Notes under the pieces: model-generated
What the model saw: the letters and a program-made list of their open reading frames with translations, nothing else
What the model was told of the DNA's origin: nothing
Databases searched by the model: none
Made by a program: the position numbers and the translations under genes
Part shown: in pieces, positions 1-11,969 of the stretch
Numbering within the stretch: the stretch's first letter is position 1
Layout of the letters: each line of letters opens with the position of its first letter
Assembly: GCF_020536995.1 (NCBI RefSeq)
Contig: NC_068365.1
Coordinates: 32,403,148 to 32,467,147, forward strand
DNA from: Dreissena polymorpha
Lineage: Eukaryota > Mollusca > Bivalvia > Myida > Dreissenidae
Length of the DNA: 64,000 bases
Direction: 5' to 3'

Positions 1-835
1 CTTTGTTGGTTAAAGAGATTAAACTAATACACTTTATCGTAAACATTAACGAACGTGTTTAGTTGTTATTTTGAGTCTATAGCGTTATTCAATTTCCGTA
101 CTAAAATGACACATTTTTTCGCATGTGCAAGGGTATGGGTATGTGCAAGGGTAGGGTTTTCGAAATACTAAGTACTGTTATTAAAAAGCGATTTGCATAT
201 CACCACTGAAGAAAGGTCATTTATCGATAAAATCTAAATTACTAACAATATATTTTGTAATACAACAAATGCTTGTAATCAGTAACATCTCATATGCACA
301 TATTGCTGCACACTTTGCCCCACAATTATGATTGCAACAAACTTGGTATTTTACAATTTTACACACTTGAAACCGTTTCGCTTGCTTTTCAAGAAAAGGG
401 TTCATAAGTTATTTTCTACATTTTTCATATTTTTCTTATTTCACTTCTATGGCGATTGAACGCCAATTTCTCGATTTGATTGAACGTTTACTATTCAATG
501 TAACATGCCAAATATCAGACCTTTTAACCTTGCGGTTTTAAAGAGTTTTCACTCTGTAAGTATAAGGACACATGGGTCATTTTGAACCCAAGTAGCATAT
601 GTTTAACAAACTTGGTAGAAGACAATAAAACAACGATGTTACGTAATGTGATCCCTTCGGCTTGACAAGTTTTGAGCGCAGAATCTTGATTCGTACAAAC
701 TTATTACAGGACCACCATACGATGTAACAAACACTATATTTAAGCACGAACGTTTGAGGTCCCAGAGGAGATTTGTAAAGCTTTCATTTAAAAAATCATT
801 TTAGCACGTTGTGCACGAGTTTGTTAAAATCAAAA
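1..835. other. AT-rich stretch with no recognisable gene
   Basis: No coding pattern, tandem repeat or known dispersed family was recognised here. The open frames are short and have no motif. Confidence 0.4.
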
Positions 836-841
836 TTAAGT

Positions 842-1056
842 AAAAAAGTTAAAAAAACAAGAGGTCGCAGCGGTGAAGTGGATATGGTGTCCGCCTAGCG
901 ATCGGGAGGTCATGGGTTCGATCCCCACTGTGGGAACCTTCTGAAGATTTTCCCCATAGACACCAAGTTCTGATTCTAGTCCAAGGAAACTGACTCGAGA
1001 GCATTTCAAATAAGCCTGAGGCGTTATATGCAATCGAGCTAAAATAAATTTGTTTA
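842..1056 (+). mobile_element. tRNA-derived SINE
   Basis: The head looks like a tRNA gene. An A-box-like stretch (GTGGATATGGTGTCCGCC) is followed by a B box (GGTTCGATCCC) about 40 bases later. A non-tRNA body follows ('ccaaggaaactgactcgag', 'gcaatcgagctaaaataaat') and ends in an AT-rich tail. The same body occurs in reverse at about 38,690-38,835, so it is a dispersed family. It lies against the truncated 3' end of the galactosyltransferase relic and may mark where that gene was broken. Confidence 0.7.
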
Positions 1057-1084
1057 AATTAACAAACACTAATGCCCCAACCAC

Positions 1085-2225
1085 TACAAGTATTTGGGCA
1101 AATAGTACCAGTCCCTGAACAAAACCCTTTGAAAAACTGTTCCGGATAAGAACTGTATGAGGCGTACCATTTAGAACGTTTATCTCTGATCGGTGATCCT
1201 TTCCGGTAACGGGAACCGGTCAGCCCTGTTTGTAAATAGTTTGTCATATCGGTTCCCGACAACAACTTTATTATCGAAGGTACATTGACCCACATGTCAT
1301 CATCTGTTTTCATAACAAACTGTACATTAGAGAATTTTGTGGAGGCTCATTTAAATCCCATGATGGTTTTATAGGTTAGATTTGTGTAGCTGTCTATAAA
1401 GTTCTCCTGAACGATATCGTGATAAATTTTATTTTCCATCATCACAGATTCTTGTAAACTTTCATGTGTTGTTTTTTCTAAAAGGAAAACATGCCTTGCA
1501 TTTGCAATATTGTTCTTAGTGTATGACAACCACGATTGTTGTCTGTCGATTTAAGACATTATTGTGCTTAGTGGTAACGAATATCAGAAGATAAATGTGT
1601 TCGTGCATGTCCAATGTGTCGCAGATATGGTCGTTCTGAATAACATATTCAAAATCATGATTAAAACAATTATTGCATTCACTCTGGCGCACAGTGATAT
1701 TAGGTGTCGTCACGTCTTTTTCTAGAGTTTCGTGTTTCATACATGATTCAATTGCTAATATCCCATTAGTGCTAGTGTCGGTACGTGTTAAATTCTGATT
1801 AACAAATGCATCTTTTTTGTAAGTGGTAACATTCAGTGGTAGATCGTGTGGCTTGCTGGAAGCTATGTTTTGCGTGTAACCGCTGCAAGGTCGAAACGAA
1901 CATTTTGCTTCTTATCGAATCTAACGGCACTGTTCGCGATAGTTGATAATTCGAATAGTCCGTTTGTTTTAAATACGGTTGAGTTTGTAAAGTTGACACG
2001 AAACACATGACTTGAAACATGTGTCGTGTCTGCCTTTATTGGGACAGAGATGACTTTAAGAGTATGATATAAAATGGATGATTCAAATAACAAGAAAAGG
2101 AAACATACGGCAGTCAGGGTTAAAAAATATATATTGGTATGTTGTAACCTTTTCACACTGACCAAGAGTTGTCGTTCGTTCGGGACGGCATAGTACTCGT
2201 CAGGTAAACAAACCAAACAAAACAA
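1085..2225 (-). pseudogene. beta-1,3-galactosyltransferase-like pseudogene (GT31), 3' truncated
   Basis: Read on the minus strand, this looks like a type II Golgi glycosyltransferase of the B3GALT kind. Near the start is a short cytoplasmic tail and a hydrophobic anchor (about residues 32-50). A stem follows with NFTNST-type glycosylation sites. Downstream are family segments: NCFNHDFEYVIQN, ARHVFLLEKT, ENFIDSYTNLTYKTIMG, the DxD-type motif KTDDDMWVNVPS, and the acceptor-side motif SKWYASY ... FCSGTG. Members of this family usually transfer galactose or GlcNAc to glycans and often have a single coding exon. The reading frame is broken: it shifts near 1,865 and near 1,520, and a TGA stands where the family has Trp near 1,348. 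After CSGTG the similarity ends and a SINE follows, so the C-terminus is missing. An intron-containing live gene is less likely, because no splice sites fit these breaks. Confidence 0.75.
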
Positions 2226-2499
2226 GTTCCCTCTAGATCGCTAAAATCGATGTATATACAGAATATTTCAAATAAAATGTACTTGTTGAAGTATATTTTA
2301 CATTGTTTAATATACCTCTATGGTCAGTATATCTACATCTGTATCCTAATTCGGATTTGCAATATAACTTTGCGACCAGGAAGTAATTTCCATTTAGTGT
2401 AAAGAAATTCTGACATTTTGCCTTTTTCTGGTTTAAAAAAAAATGTGCTTTTTGCATCATTCAAATGGTATCCAACATTTGGTCCGTTACTGCAAGGTT

Positions 2500-2712
2500 T
2501 TCATTGATTCATAATCGGTTTTTTATTGTTGTTTTTAAATGCGTATTTTGTTAAATATTGAATGACATTCTTCATTCACTGTATTCTTATTGACTTAAAT
2601 ATCATTTTTCATTGATTCATAACCGTTTTTTGTTGTTGTTTTTAAATGCCTGTTCTGTTTAAATATTGAATGACATTCTTCATTCACTGTATTCTTATTG
2701 ACTAAAATATCA
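2500..2712. repeat. Two-copy tandem duplication, ~106-bp unit
   Basis: The block starting 'ttcattgattcataa' and ending 'attgactwaaatatca' is present twice in tandem with a few substitutions and small indels. No coding content was seen. Confidence 0.8.
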
Positions 2713-3087
2713 GTTTCTAGGAAAATGTGTTTGTATAGAGATTTCCATACCAGTTTTTGTGTAAATTTATTGAATGTTCAATCGAGAAATTATAGTGTCC
2801 TGAACAAATGTGTGGCTTAAATAGTTTTCTTTAGAATACTGTGCGACAGTGTTGTCATTTGTCCCAGCTCAGTGTTGTGTTGTTTATGTTCATTGTTGTC
2901 CATGGACCGAATTCACTGACCGAGTTCATTGACCGAGCTCATTGAAAAGATATAATGGTATTCATCTATATCTATAAAAAATTAACTTTCTCTTATCATA
3001 TACATAATTATTGTCTGCATTGTTTACTTGTATTTATGTTTGCATGAACTGTGGCATATTTAAAGATATTAACCTATATCTATATTT

Positions 3088-3530
3088 ATATATGTAGCGG
3101 GCGTTGCTTAGAATAGGTGTTACAGAAAATCGCACTCAACTGCAGACACACAAACACACGCGCACGCACACACACGCATACGAACACGCACACACACGCA
3201 TGCACGCTCGCGCACACGCACGCACGTACACACGCACACATACACACACGCGCACACACACGCACATACATTCACACACATGCGCATACACACACATGCA
3301 CGAACCCGCGCACACACACCCTTACACGTACATGCACAACACACGCACACTACATACTCGCGCAACATGCGCGCACACACACGCACAAACACACGCGCGC
3401 CGAACCACCCCACACAATTCTGTAGTTCTTACTGTTACATTACTACTATTATAAGTTACATACAATCTACGGAGCTATATATAAACTTTTATTTTGTGTA
3501 TTTCCAGTGTATGGAAAAGCGCTTTTTTAT
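3088..3530. repeat. CA/CG-rich microsatellite within a dispersed repeat, copy 1
   Basis: A long imperfect (ACACGC)n/(CA)n tract (about 3,142-3,412) follows the lead-in 'cgcactcaactgcagac'. It is followed by 'cgaaccaccccacacaattctgta' and a tail ending 'tttccagtgtatggaa'. A second copy with the same order of parts lies at 4,352-4,950. The overlapping open frames are an artefact of the CA repeat. Confidence 0.8.
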
Positions 3531-3853
3531 GTCGCTCGTGAGCTGTGATAGGAGGATATGTATCTATTCCTATATTTATGTACATAGCATGCGGTGCGTA
3601 GAATATATGTGTTATATAAAATACAGAAAATATGTGTTTTATACTATTTGTGTAATTTTCAGTATATTGTATTTGCTCTACAACTCCACATCTTTATGTT
3701 GTCAATTAACCTCTTTCCAAACAGGGCAACACATTTTTGTAATCATTTTTGTTAATAAAACTTAAAATATTTATTGAGAGTAAGACGCTCATAATTTTGT
3801 TATATGAGTAAAAACACATCTGGTGGTATCTCTAGTTCATTTTGTTTTCGGAA

Positions 3854-4273
3854 CTAGATTAACTGCAGGCCAGATACAGTAAAAATGAAAATACTGGAGT
3901 TACATTTTATAAGTACAAAATGCTTATAAAACGTTTGCTTATCAAACAAAAACGTGGGAATGTCCGTCAGTCGATCTAAGTAGGTTTCGTTTTTCGTATA
4001 TTTCAGATCGACAATGCGACGGACATACGAATGTTTTCGTGTATATGTCTTTGATCTTATCACATATCGTGTAATGTTGATATTTGTTAAACGTTTTGTT
4101 GACAACAGTTTATTAAAACGTGTACTGATTGCATTAATTGTGTTTAACAATAAATGAAGATATACATATATAATCAATAGATGATTTTCAAATACAGTAG
4201 GTGCATAGGTTCTTTTTAACTGTCGTGAACCTCTTGACAAATAATAGCACAAAATGTTTGTATAAGAATGCAT
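3854..4273 (-). other. Open frame of 139 codons, unknown, doubtful
   Basis: An open minus-strand frame in AT-rich sequence. I recognise no domain or motif, and no splice or repeat context supports it. It is listed only because it fills an otherwise empty gap between two repeat copies, and it is probably chance. Confidence 0.15.
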
Positions 4274-4351
4274 ATTTTGTCATTGTAATAGTCATGTTAT
4301 AGTCATTATTGTAACCTAAGGTTATCAATTATTACAACGTTTTTTTTTACG

Positions 4352-4950
4352 AGATACAGGTACACACAGTGCAAAACAATAAGACAGAACACATGCATGT
4401 ATACACACATACACTCACATACACGCTCACAAACACACATGAACATACGCGCGCACTCAACCGCAGACAAACACACACATACACACGCGCACCCGCACAC
4501 ACGCGTTTTACACAACCAGCACACGCACACATACATATACACGCGCGCTCGTGCCCGCACACACACACACACACGAGCACGCACACACGAATACGTGCAC
4601 GCACACACGCAGCCGCGCACATACAAACCATACACAAACACGCACACACACGCGCAAACACACACACGCGCGCATTCACACACATAACTGAACCGGCGCG
4701 CACACTCCTTTCAACGAACATACACAACACAGGCGCATAACACACGCGGCAACACGCGCGCACACACACACACAAACACACACACACACACGCACCGAAC
4801 CACCATCCACACACAATTTAGTAGTTTTTGTATTGGTATATTATTATAATTATAAGTTACCATAAATCTACGGTGTTATATATATAATTTTATACTCAGA
4901 TCACTATTTCAAATAATTTGTGCATTTCCAGTGTACGGAAGTGCGCTTAT
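4352..4950. repeat. CA/CG-rich microsatellite within a dispersed repeat, copy 2
   Basis: It has the same structure as the copy at 3,088-3,530. An ACACGC-rich tract (about 4,380-4,800) contains 'cgcactcaaccgcagac'. It is followed by 'cgaaccaccatccacacacaat', a related AT-rich tail and 'tttccagtgtacggaa'. The two copies are about 1.3 kb apart in the same orientation. Confidence 0.8.
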
Positions 4951-5099
4951 GTAGGTCTCTATTGGAGACAAATCGTTTATTGTTGTTTTCTTCTCATTTT
5001 TGTGATTATTTCTGTTTGCTTCTTTTTTTTTATGGACTATTCAGCTGTTTGTATGTAATGATGTCTTATGTCTTATACTAGAAACCAACTGGGCATTTT

Positions 5100-8000
5100 T
5101 TAAAATAGTGACCAACTGGACAAGCATACACAAATTATCATTTACATCACCCTCCACTTCTTTAAATGATTAAGATATTACTTTAAATGTAAAAGGGCTA
5201 AATAATAAAGACAAACGCATAAAAATCTTCAAATGGTTAGACGAAAAAAAATATAGTATAATCCTATTACAAGAAAGTCACTTGACACATACTTTAAGAC
5301 AAACCTTAAAAGATGAATGGGACGGAGACATCTATCTTAGTGGTCAACATTCTAATAAACAAGGCGTGGCCTTTTTGATAAAAAATAATATTGGGATCAC
5401 AGTCGATAATTTTAACGAAATAATAATTGGCAGACAAGCGAGTATAGATATCAAAATACACGAAACACAATTAACATTAATCAACGTTTACGGCCCTAAC
5501 ATAGATGATTCCACTTTTTACGAAACACTACAATCCTTTATAAATAATAATCAAGATAAAAACATCATAGTCGGTGGTGATTTCAATACTGTTCTTAACC
5601 CATTATTAGATAAAAAGAAAGGCAACCTTTATACTCATCCTAAAAATAGAAACATTTTAAATAACATAATTGAAAACTACAATATGATAGACATCTGGCG
5701 TACAATATATCCAAACGAAAGAAAATTCACCTGGCACTCAAACACAAAACCAACAATATTTTGTAGATTAGACTATTTTTTAATATCTGAGTCTCTTTGC
5801 AACATTATTGACACATGTAACATAAAACCAGGATTTATGACTGACCACTCTCTAGTTGAACTTAAACTGCATAATATACAACCTGAAAGAGGCCCAGGAT
5901 ACTTTAAAATTAACAACAACATCTTATTAGATACACAATATCAAACACAAATAAAACAGGAAATATTAAATACAGTTCAAAATAATAAAGATGCAAACCC
6001 AAATACCTTATGGGAAGTAATTAAAGGAAATATACGCAACACAACAATTAGATACACATCATTTAAACAAAAAGAAACACACAAACTTGAAACTGAAACC
6101 ATCAAAACCATTGAAACCCTTGAAAAACAATTGCATCAAACGAACACAAATGATACCACCGACATTGAAAATGAAATAACGTTAAAAAAACAAATATTAG
6201 ATGAAATTTATCATACACATCTCAATGGAATAATACTAAGAGCGCGTGCACAGCATGTTGAACACAATGAAAAAAATACAAAATACTTCGCAAACATTGA
6301 AAAACGTAGAAGCGAACAAAAAACTGTACACAAATTAGTAGTCAATGGCAAAGATATAACAAACAGAACTCAAATACTAGAAGAACAACGTTTATTTTTC
6401 GAAACCCTCTATAAACGAAAAAATGTTGAAAATAACACTCTTTTTAAAAATACACATCACGCTTTAAATCAAGAAGAAAAACTATTGTGTGACGGATTAC
6501 TAAATGAATATGAATGTGGATTAGCACTAAAAGAAATGCAAAATAACAAAAGTCCAGGATCTGATGGCATCACCATTGAGTTTTATAAAATATTTTGGAA
6601 TGATATCAAAACACATTTAATTAAATCACTAAACTATTCATATAATAATGAAAACCTAACTACGCTTCAAAAACAAGGTATAATATCACTCATTCCAAAA
6701 CCTGGAAAAAACTTAGAATCCTTATCGAACTGGCGCCCAATTAGTTTACTAAACAATGATTATAAAATTGCAACTAAAAGTATAGCAAACAGAATAAAAA
6801 AAATATTACCATCAATCATTTCAAAATCTCAATCTGGTTTCATAAAAGGACGTTACATTGGTGAAAACGTTCGTCTTATCCAAGAATGCATCAACTATTT
6901 CAACAATTCAAATGATCCTGGTCTAATATTCTTTGCAGACTTCGAAAAGGCATTCGATTCGCTTGATCATTCATTTATGTTCTCTTGCTTAGAAAATATG
7001 AACTTTGGTGAAAGTCTCATTCAATGGGTCAAACTATTCTATACTGATATTAACAGTTTAATCATAAACAATGGCTTCTTTTCAAAAAGTTTCAACATCG
7101 AACGAGGGGTTCGACAAGGATGTCCACTCTCATCATCGCTATTTATTATTTGCATCGAGTACCTATCACATCACATCCAATCAAATAAACACATAAAAGG
7201 CATATCACTAGAACCTGACGAAAAAATCAAACAGTCCCTATTTGCTGACGATGCAACTTATTTTTTAAACGACAATTACGATTCTTTCCATAACCTAATA
7301 GAATCGCTAACCCTTTACGGAATGACATCGGGTCTTAAACTAAACAAAAGTAAATGTACTGTGCTACGAGTAGGTAAATTAAAACAAAGTAATGTTCAAT
7401 ATAAAAAAGAAATGAAATTTCATTGGACATCCGATGAAGCCACAACGTTAGGAATTACTTTCACAAATAATGAAAAGGATACAGTTCTTAAAAACATACT
7501 ACCTAAATTACAGAATTTTAAAAACTGCTTAAAATCATGGCATCACCGTAAACTTACACTAATCGGAAAAAACACAGTATTGAAAACGTTTGCACTTCCT
7601 AAACTAATTTATGTATTAACAGTCCTCCCAAATCCACCAAATGATGTTATAAACGATATAAAATCAGCAATATTTAATTTCATATGGGACGGTAAGCCTG
7701 ACAAAATAAAACGAACTCAGTTAATTCAATCTGTAGAAAATGGAGGTATCCAATTAACGAACATTGACTCATTCTTGAATGCAATCAAATGCAGCTGGGT
7801 TAAAAGATACCTAGATAATACCAATACGAGTACATGGAAACTATTCTACCAGAAAATCCTAAAAAAAATATGGTGACTCTTTACTCTTTGAATGTAACAT
7901 CAACAATACTATCCTACATGAAATTGCAAACGAAAACATATTTCTGTCTGATGTTCTATCAGCATGGAGTGATGTCACTCATAATCTAGAAACCCAAAAC

Positions 8001-9268
8001 AGCAGTAAAACTATTTTATGGAACAATAAAGACATAACTTCAAACAATAAGACGTTTTTCTATAAAGATTGGTTTGAACGAAGCATAAAATATGTCGACC
8101 AATTATATGACTACAGAATTAAGGATTTCTACTCTTTTGATAATATATGCTACATATACGGAATACCTTCAAATAATTTTCTGAAATACTACACACTAAT
8201 CAAAAGCATACCCATACATATTAAATCTGAAATCAATACAAATAATACACCATGTACTCAAACAACATTTGTAGAAAACATACTTGGAAGAAAAAACAAA
8301 ACAAATAAAATATTTTACACACTACAAATTAAAAACCCTACAGAAAACTCCAAAATCCAAAATAAATGGCAAGTCCTTTTTGGAGAAAATGAACTTAATT
8401 GGAAACACATATTTACCATGCCATATAAAGCAACTATTGAAAGCACACTGAGAAATTTTCAATATAAATACATCCATAGAATTATAGCTACAAATAAATA
8501 TCTCTTTAAATGCAAATTATCTAACTCAAATCTGTGTGACTTCTGCAGTGAAAACATTGAAACTATAGAACATCTTTTCTGGGAGTGCAAACACATCCAG
8601 CCTATTTGGAATCAATTAATATCTTTTCTTGAACAACATCAACTAAACGTTAAACTATCTTTCTTAAATGTAAGTTTCGGAATTAACTCATTGAAATCAA
8701 TAGACTGTAATAATATTGTGAATTTTATGGTTATATTGATGAAATATTTTATCTTAAACATGAAGTACAAAAAACAAGTACCAAATTTTAATTGTTTTGT
8801 CCATAGTCTTAAACTAAAAATCCAGATTGAGAAAGAAATAGCCCTCAGAAATGACACATTACAAATCTTTGAACAAAAATGGAATCGGATTAAATTCTCA
8901 TAATGTTTTATCCACTTATATACATTTCACTCTAATGCTAGTTTATCTCTCTAAAATAGTTTTTTTTATTTTTTTTTTTTTTTATTATTATTATTTTTTT
9001 TTTCAATCTGACAAGACCATTGTGAATATACAACAAAACACACAAGCCCAGTATGCTTTCTTCCGCCTTTACACAACTTATCATTTTTCATAACTATTCC
9101 TCTGTTGTTCTTTTCTTTTCTCTCTAAAAAAATATATATTATATTAGCATATCTTGTATAACATGTCTGAACTTTATTGCTTTGTACAATCACTATGTTG
9201 TATGATCATATACATGTTTACATTGTATGTATGATATTGAATAAAAAAAAAAAAAAAAAAAAAAAAAA
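5100..9268 (+). mobile_element. L1/Tx1-like LINE, nearly full ORF2, poly(A) tail
   Basis: A non-LTR retrotransposon. The 5' border is uncertain, since no ORF1-like frame was seen upstream, so the copy is probably 5' truncated. The 3' end is clear: a T-rich 3' UTR, an AATAAA at about 9,239, then an uninterrupted run of about 27 A. The coding part is A-rich on the sense strand, as in L1-type elements. One frameshift and otherwise open frames suggest a fairly recent insertion. I could not identify a target-site duplication because the 5' end is not defined. Confidence 0.85.
5174..8903 (+). CDS. LINE ORF2: endonuclease-reverse transcriptase with one frameshift
   Basis: Opens at 5,174 straight after a TAA with TLNVKGLNNKDKR, the usual start of an L1-type APE endonuclease, so no convincing start codon is visible. 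Numbered from the TTG at 5,282, the endonuclease shows GGDFN (98-102), RLDYFLIS and TDHS (187-190). The reverse transcriptase follows, with SPGSDGI, ISLIPKPGK, GVRQGCPLSSSLF and the catalytic FADD at about residue 650. The frame ends at 7,876 but resumes one frame over (from about 7,866) through 8,903 without a stop. The join is a run of eight A at 7,861-7,868, so a single-base slip explains it. The last part carries a C-x2-C-x8-H-x4-C zinc motif (CDFC ... EHLFWEC) typical of this clade. The product would nick target DNA and prime reverse transcription of its own RNA. Confidence 0.9.
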
Positions 9269-9269
9269 G

Positions 9270-10230
9270 ATCGACATTTACAAGCCCTGAAAGTTGTGGT
9301 CGTTTTTTGCATATTGACACATGGATGACAGATGTTCATAAGTGAAAACTTGAAAAATTAATGACACGAAACATTTGCCATGTGTGTTCTTAACAGTTTC
9401 CTTTTTCATTCATTTTCCATCGATGTTTCCAACCGGGCACCGTAGCAAATATTGGGATCTGAACAGAAAATAAGCTAAGTTTTTACTATTTACTATTACG
9501 TTATCACAATAACTATTTGAAAAACAAGCGAAACAGAACATTTTACCAAATGATTGGTGTCGATTCGTGCAAACATTGCGAATATCTGGCTACGATTGTG
9601 TTTTGTGTTACAATGCTGAAAATATTGGTGATAACATTTAATTCAACAGATAATTTTCCATACATAATTTAAGTTTAAATCGATCTTCCGCTCCGAAAAC
9701 CTTCATGAAAATTATCGAAAACTTCACGTTTAAACGTCATGATGTCTAGGATGATAGTAAACATTTACTCTACACGAGAGAAAAAGTTGCAATATTTTAG
9801 AAGATGTTTATTTTATATTCCACAACTTAGTTTTTTTTTAAATTTAGTTCTATCAATATGTCGAATAATATAAGTTCGATGCGTCGACTGCGATTGCTTT
9901 TACATGTACATAAACTATGAATTGAACTCGTCCAGAGTTCACTTCCCTGTTCTGAAACGACATACATCGAGACAAACAAGCCCCTTACAGAAAGCTAGGC
10001 TTGACTTTTTCCCGTTTATTTCCGCTCTTATTACCAGCAATCTTTGATGTGCACATTTAACCTAGCTTCCAACCTGATCGTTCAATTGTAATCATGTCGT
10101 TACAATTTACAAATTTTAACCGATTGCAAAGGTATTTGGGGTCATAAAATGTTTAGTCGGAGTTATCGAATACTTAAATACTACCAATACAAAGGTTTCA
10201 GACAAGTGGATCCGCTTAGATGCTACATGT
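9270..10230. other. AT-rich intergenic DNA, no feature seen
   Basis: Sequence between the LINE tail and the decayed RT relic. No motif, repeat or coding pattern was recognised. Confidence 0.4.
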
Positions 10231-10620
10231 TCATACTTTGCACTGACAAATGGTATCAATCCAATTAAAGTCAAGTCCTGGGATAAAGGTAATACCAATC
10301 AATGGCATAGACTATGCATTATTGCCATTTGCCAACGAAACTGCCATACTCTTGTATTGATAACAGCATCTCTCAATGAAACCTAAGACGTTTTGTCAAA
10401 CTTCAAAAGCTACTCTGATTTAAAAATTAATTTCGACAAAACAAAAGTAAGGTAGATAGGTTAAAACAAAAATAAATTTAGCTCCGAAAGCATTAACATT
10501 TGATAGAAATAAGATTGGAACCCTGAAACATTTGGAAAGCTTGGCTTACCATTTCACATTGATCTTTAATCAAGAACTGGAACTAAACTATGTTGACACA
10601 GTTGTCAAAATAAAAACCTT
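10230..10620 (+). mobile_element. Decayed LINE reverse-transcriptase relic
   Basis: Forward translation gives a weak match to the palm region of LINE reverse transcriptases. A 'GIKV ... DYALLPFANETAIL' stretch stands where FADDT is usual, then about 30 residues later 'LKINFDKTK' (family: GLKINxxKT), then 'FGKLGLPFHIDL', recalling the following LGI block. The metal-binding DD is lost and there are several stops. It is an old dead copy of a different family from the LINE at 5-9 kb. Confidence 0.5.
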
Positions 10621-10624
10621 ATTA

Positions 10625-10875
10625 ACCCTTCCCCAATCTGAGGAAAAGTGAAAACTGTTTTGAGCAAACAGCATAAAACCAGAACAACCTGTGAGTAACT
10701 CGCAGGCTATTCAGGTATTGTGCTGTTTGCTCATCATCAGTATCTGAGGGTTAGAAATGAAACCTTTCAAACTTGATTGTCGTAAGAAAGGTCTTCAATT
10801 AAATATAATTTTCTAAGTGACTACTAATGCGTGAAAATGCGAATCTAAGTTGAAAAGTGTTAAAACGCTCGTATA
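10625..10875 (+). mobile_element. Hairpin MITE, family A (GCAAACAGCATAAAACC)
   Basis: An internal stem pairs 'gcaaacagcataaaacc' with its complement near 'gtgctgtttgctcatc', followed by the family tail 'gggttagaaatgaaaccttt ... aaaatgcg'. Other copies are near 27,848, 33,130 and 35,500. It is non-coding. Confidence 0.7.
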
Positions 10876-11408
10876 AAAGGATTTTAGCACTAATTAAAAG
10901 AGTTTAAGTCTTATTAGTTAGGGTATTGAATGTATACACCATTAAGCTTTTACTTATCATTGTTAATTTATAATTGTGTATTTCAACTGTGCACCATATT
11001 ATGTTTTCAGTATAAGGTGTATTTATGGGAAAAAGAAGGGGTTGATAATCGTTGGGTAGCACGACATTTACAATTATGCTTCACAACTGTAATTAATGAT
11101 CTTGTTATAATTTAGGAAATGTATGTTAAAAGTGTTCATCATATCATCAACTTAAATAAAGGTTCCATTTTTCCTATCAATATATTTGGATTAAAAAATG
11201 TAGATAATTAATAAAAGTATTCGTGTTTAGTTCTTATTTTACAATAAAGTGACACGCTTGTTAAACATGCACCAAAACACCCAAAAAGGGTTTGGAATTA
11301 TGTAAAATATATTTGAAACCTAATGATTAAAGAGTTGCAAAGGAATAAACTGCAGTTGTGTTAAATCTATCGATCTTTTTTCCATAAGGATTTATTTATT
11401 GTAAACAG

Positions 11409-11680
11409 GTAATGGATGATGATGGAGGATGATGGATGGATGATGGAGGAGGATGGATGATGGATGGATGATGATGGATGGGTGATGGATGATGAGGAGG
11501 ATGAGGTTGATGACGATAATGATGAGGAGGAGAAAGAGGATGGTGATGATGCTGACGATGATGAGGAGGATGCTGATGACGATGATGCTGCTGATAATGA
11601 AGACGATGATGATGACGATGATGAGAATGACGATGAGGATGATGCTAATGACGATGAAGATATATTGGGCGTAGAACAAG
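11409..11680. repeat. GAT/GAC/GGA trinucleotide-rich tract
   Basis: An imperfect (GATGAY)n and (GGATGGAT)n simple repeat. It yields Asp/Glu-rich or hydrophobic open frames on the two strands, which are translations of the repeat and not a gene. Confidence 0.85.
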
Positions 11681-11761
11681 TGATTACGTAAACTTATTTC
11701 AGATTGCATTATTATTATTTTCGTTTCAATTAAAACGTACAATATACAATATATGATATGT

Positions 11762-11962
11762 ATCCCGGAAAAAGCAACTTTTTGGAAAAACCCACTAATC
11801 TGCTGGTACAAATAAACATGACCCATTTATAATCCTTTCAAAATCACACGCCGTATCAACCGTTATTATTTAAAGTAAGCTATCATTGGTTGATTTAATG
11901 GACCAGCGTTGTTTGTACCGGGGTGATTAGTGGGGTTTTCTATACTCGTGCTTTTTCGGGAT
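11762..11962. mobile_element. ~200-bp foldback MITE (ATCCCGRAAAAGCA ends)
   Basis: The ends are inverted repeats. Left 'atcccggaaaaagca ... cccactaatc ... ggtacaaa' matches the reverse complement of the right end 'atcccgaaaaagca ... ccccactaatc ... ggtacaaa'. Arms are about 50 bp and imperfect. I found no clear target duplication. Confidence 0.65.
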
Positions 11963-11969
11963 CAGTCTA

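Noticed and set aside
3086-3454. His/Thr-rich and Val/Cys-rich open frames
   Set aside because: Translations of the CA/CG microsatellite. The same happens at 4,306-4,814.
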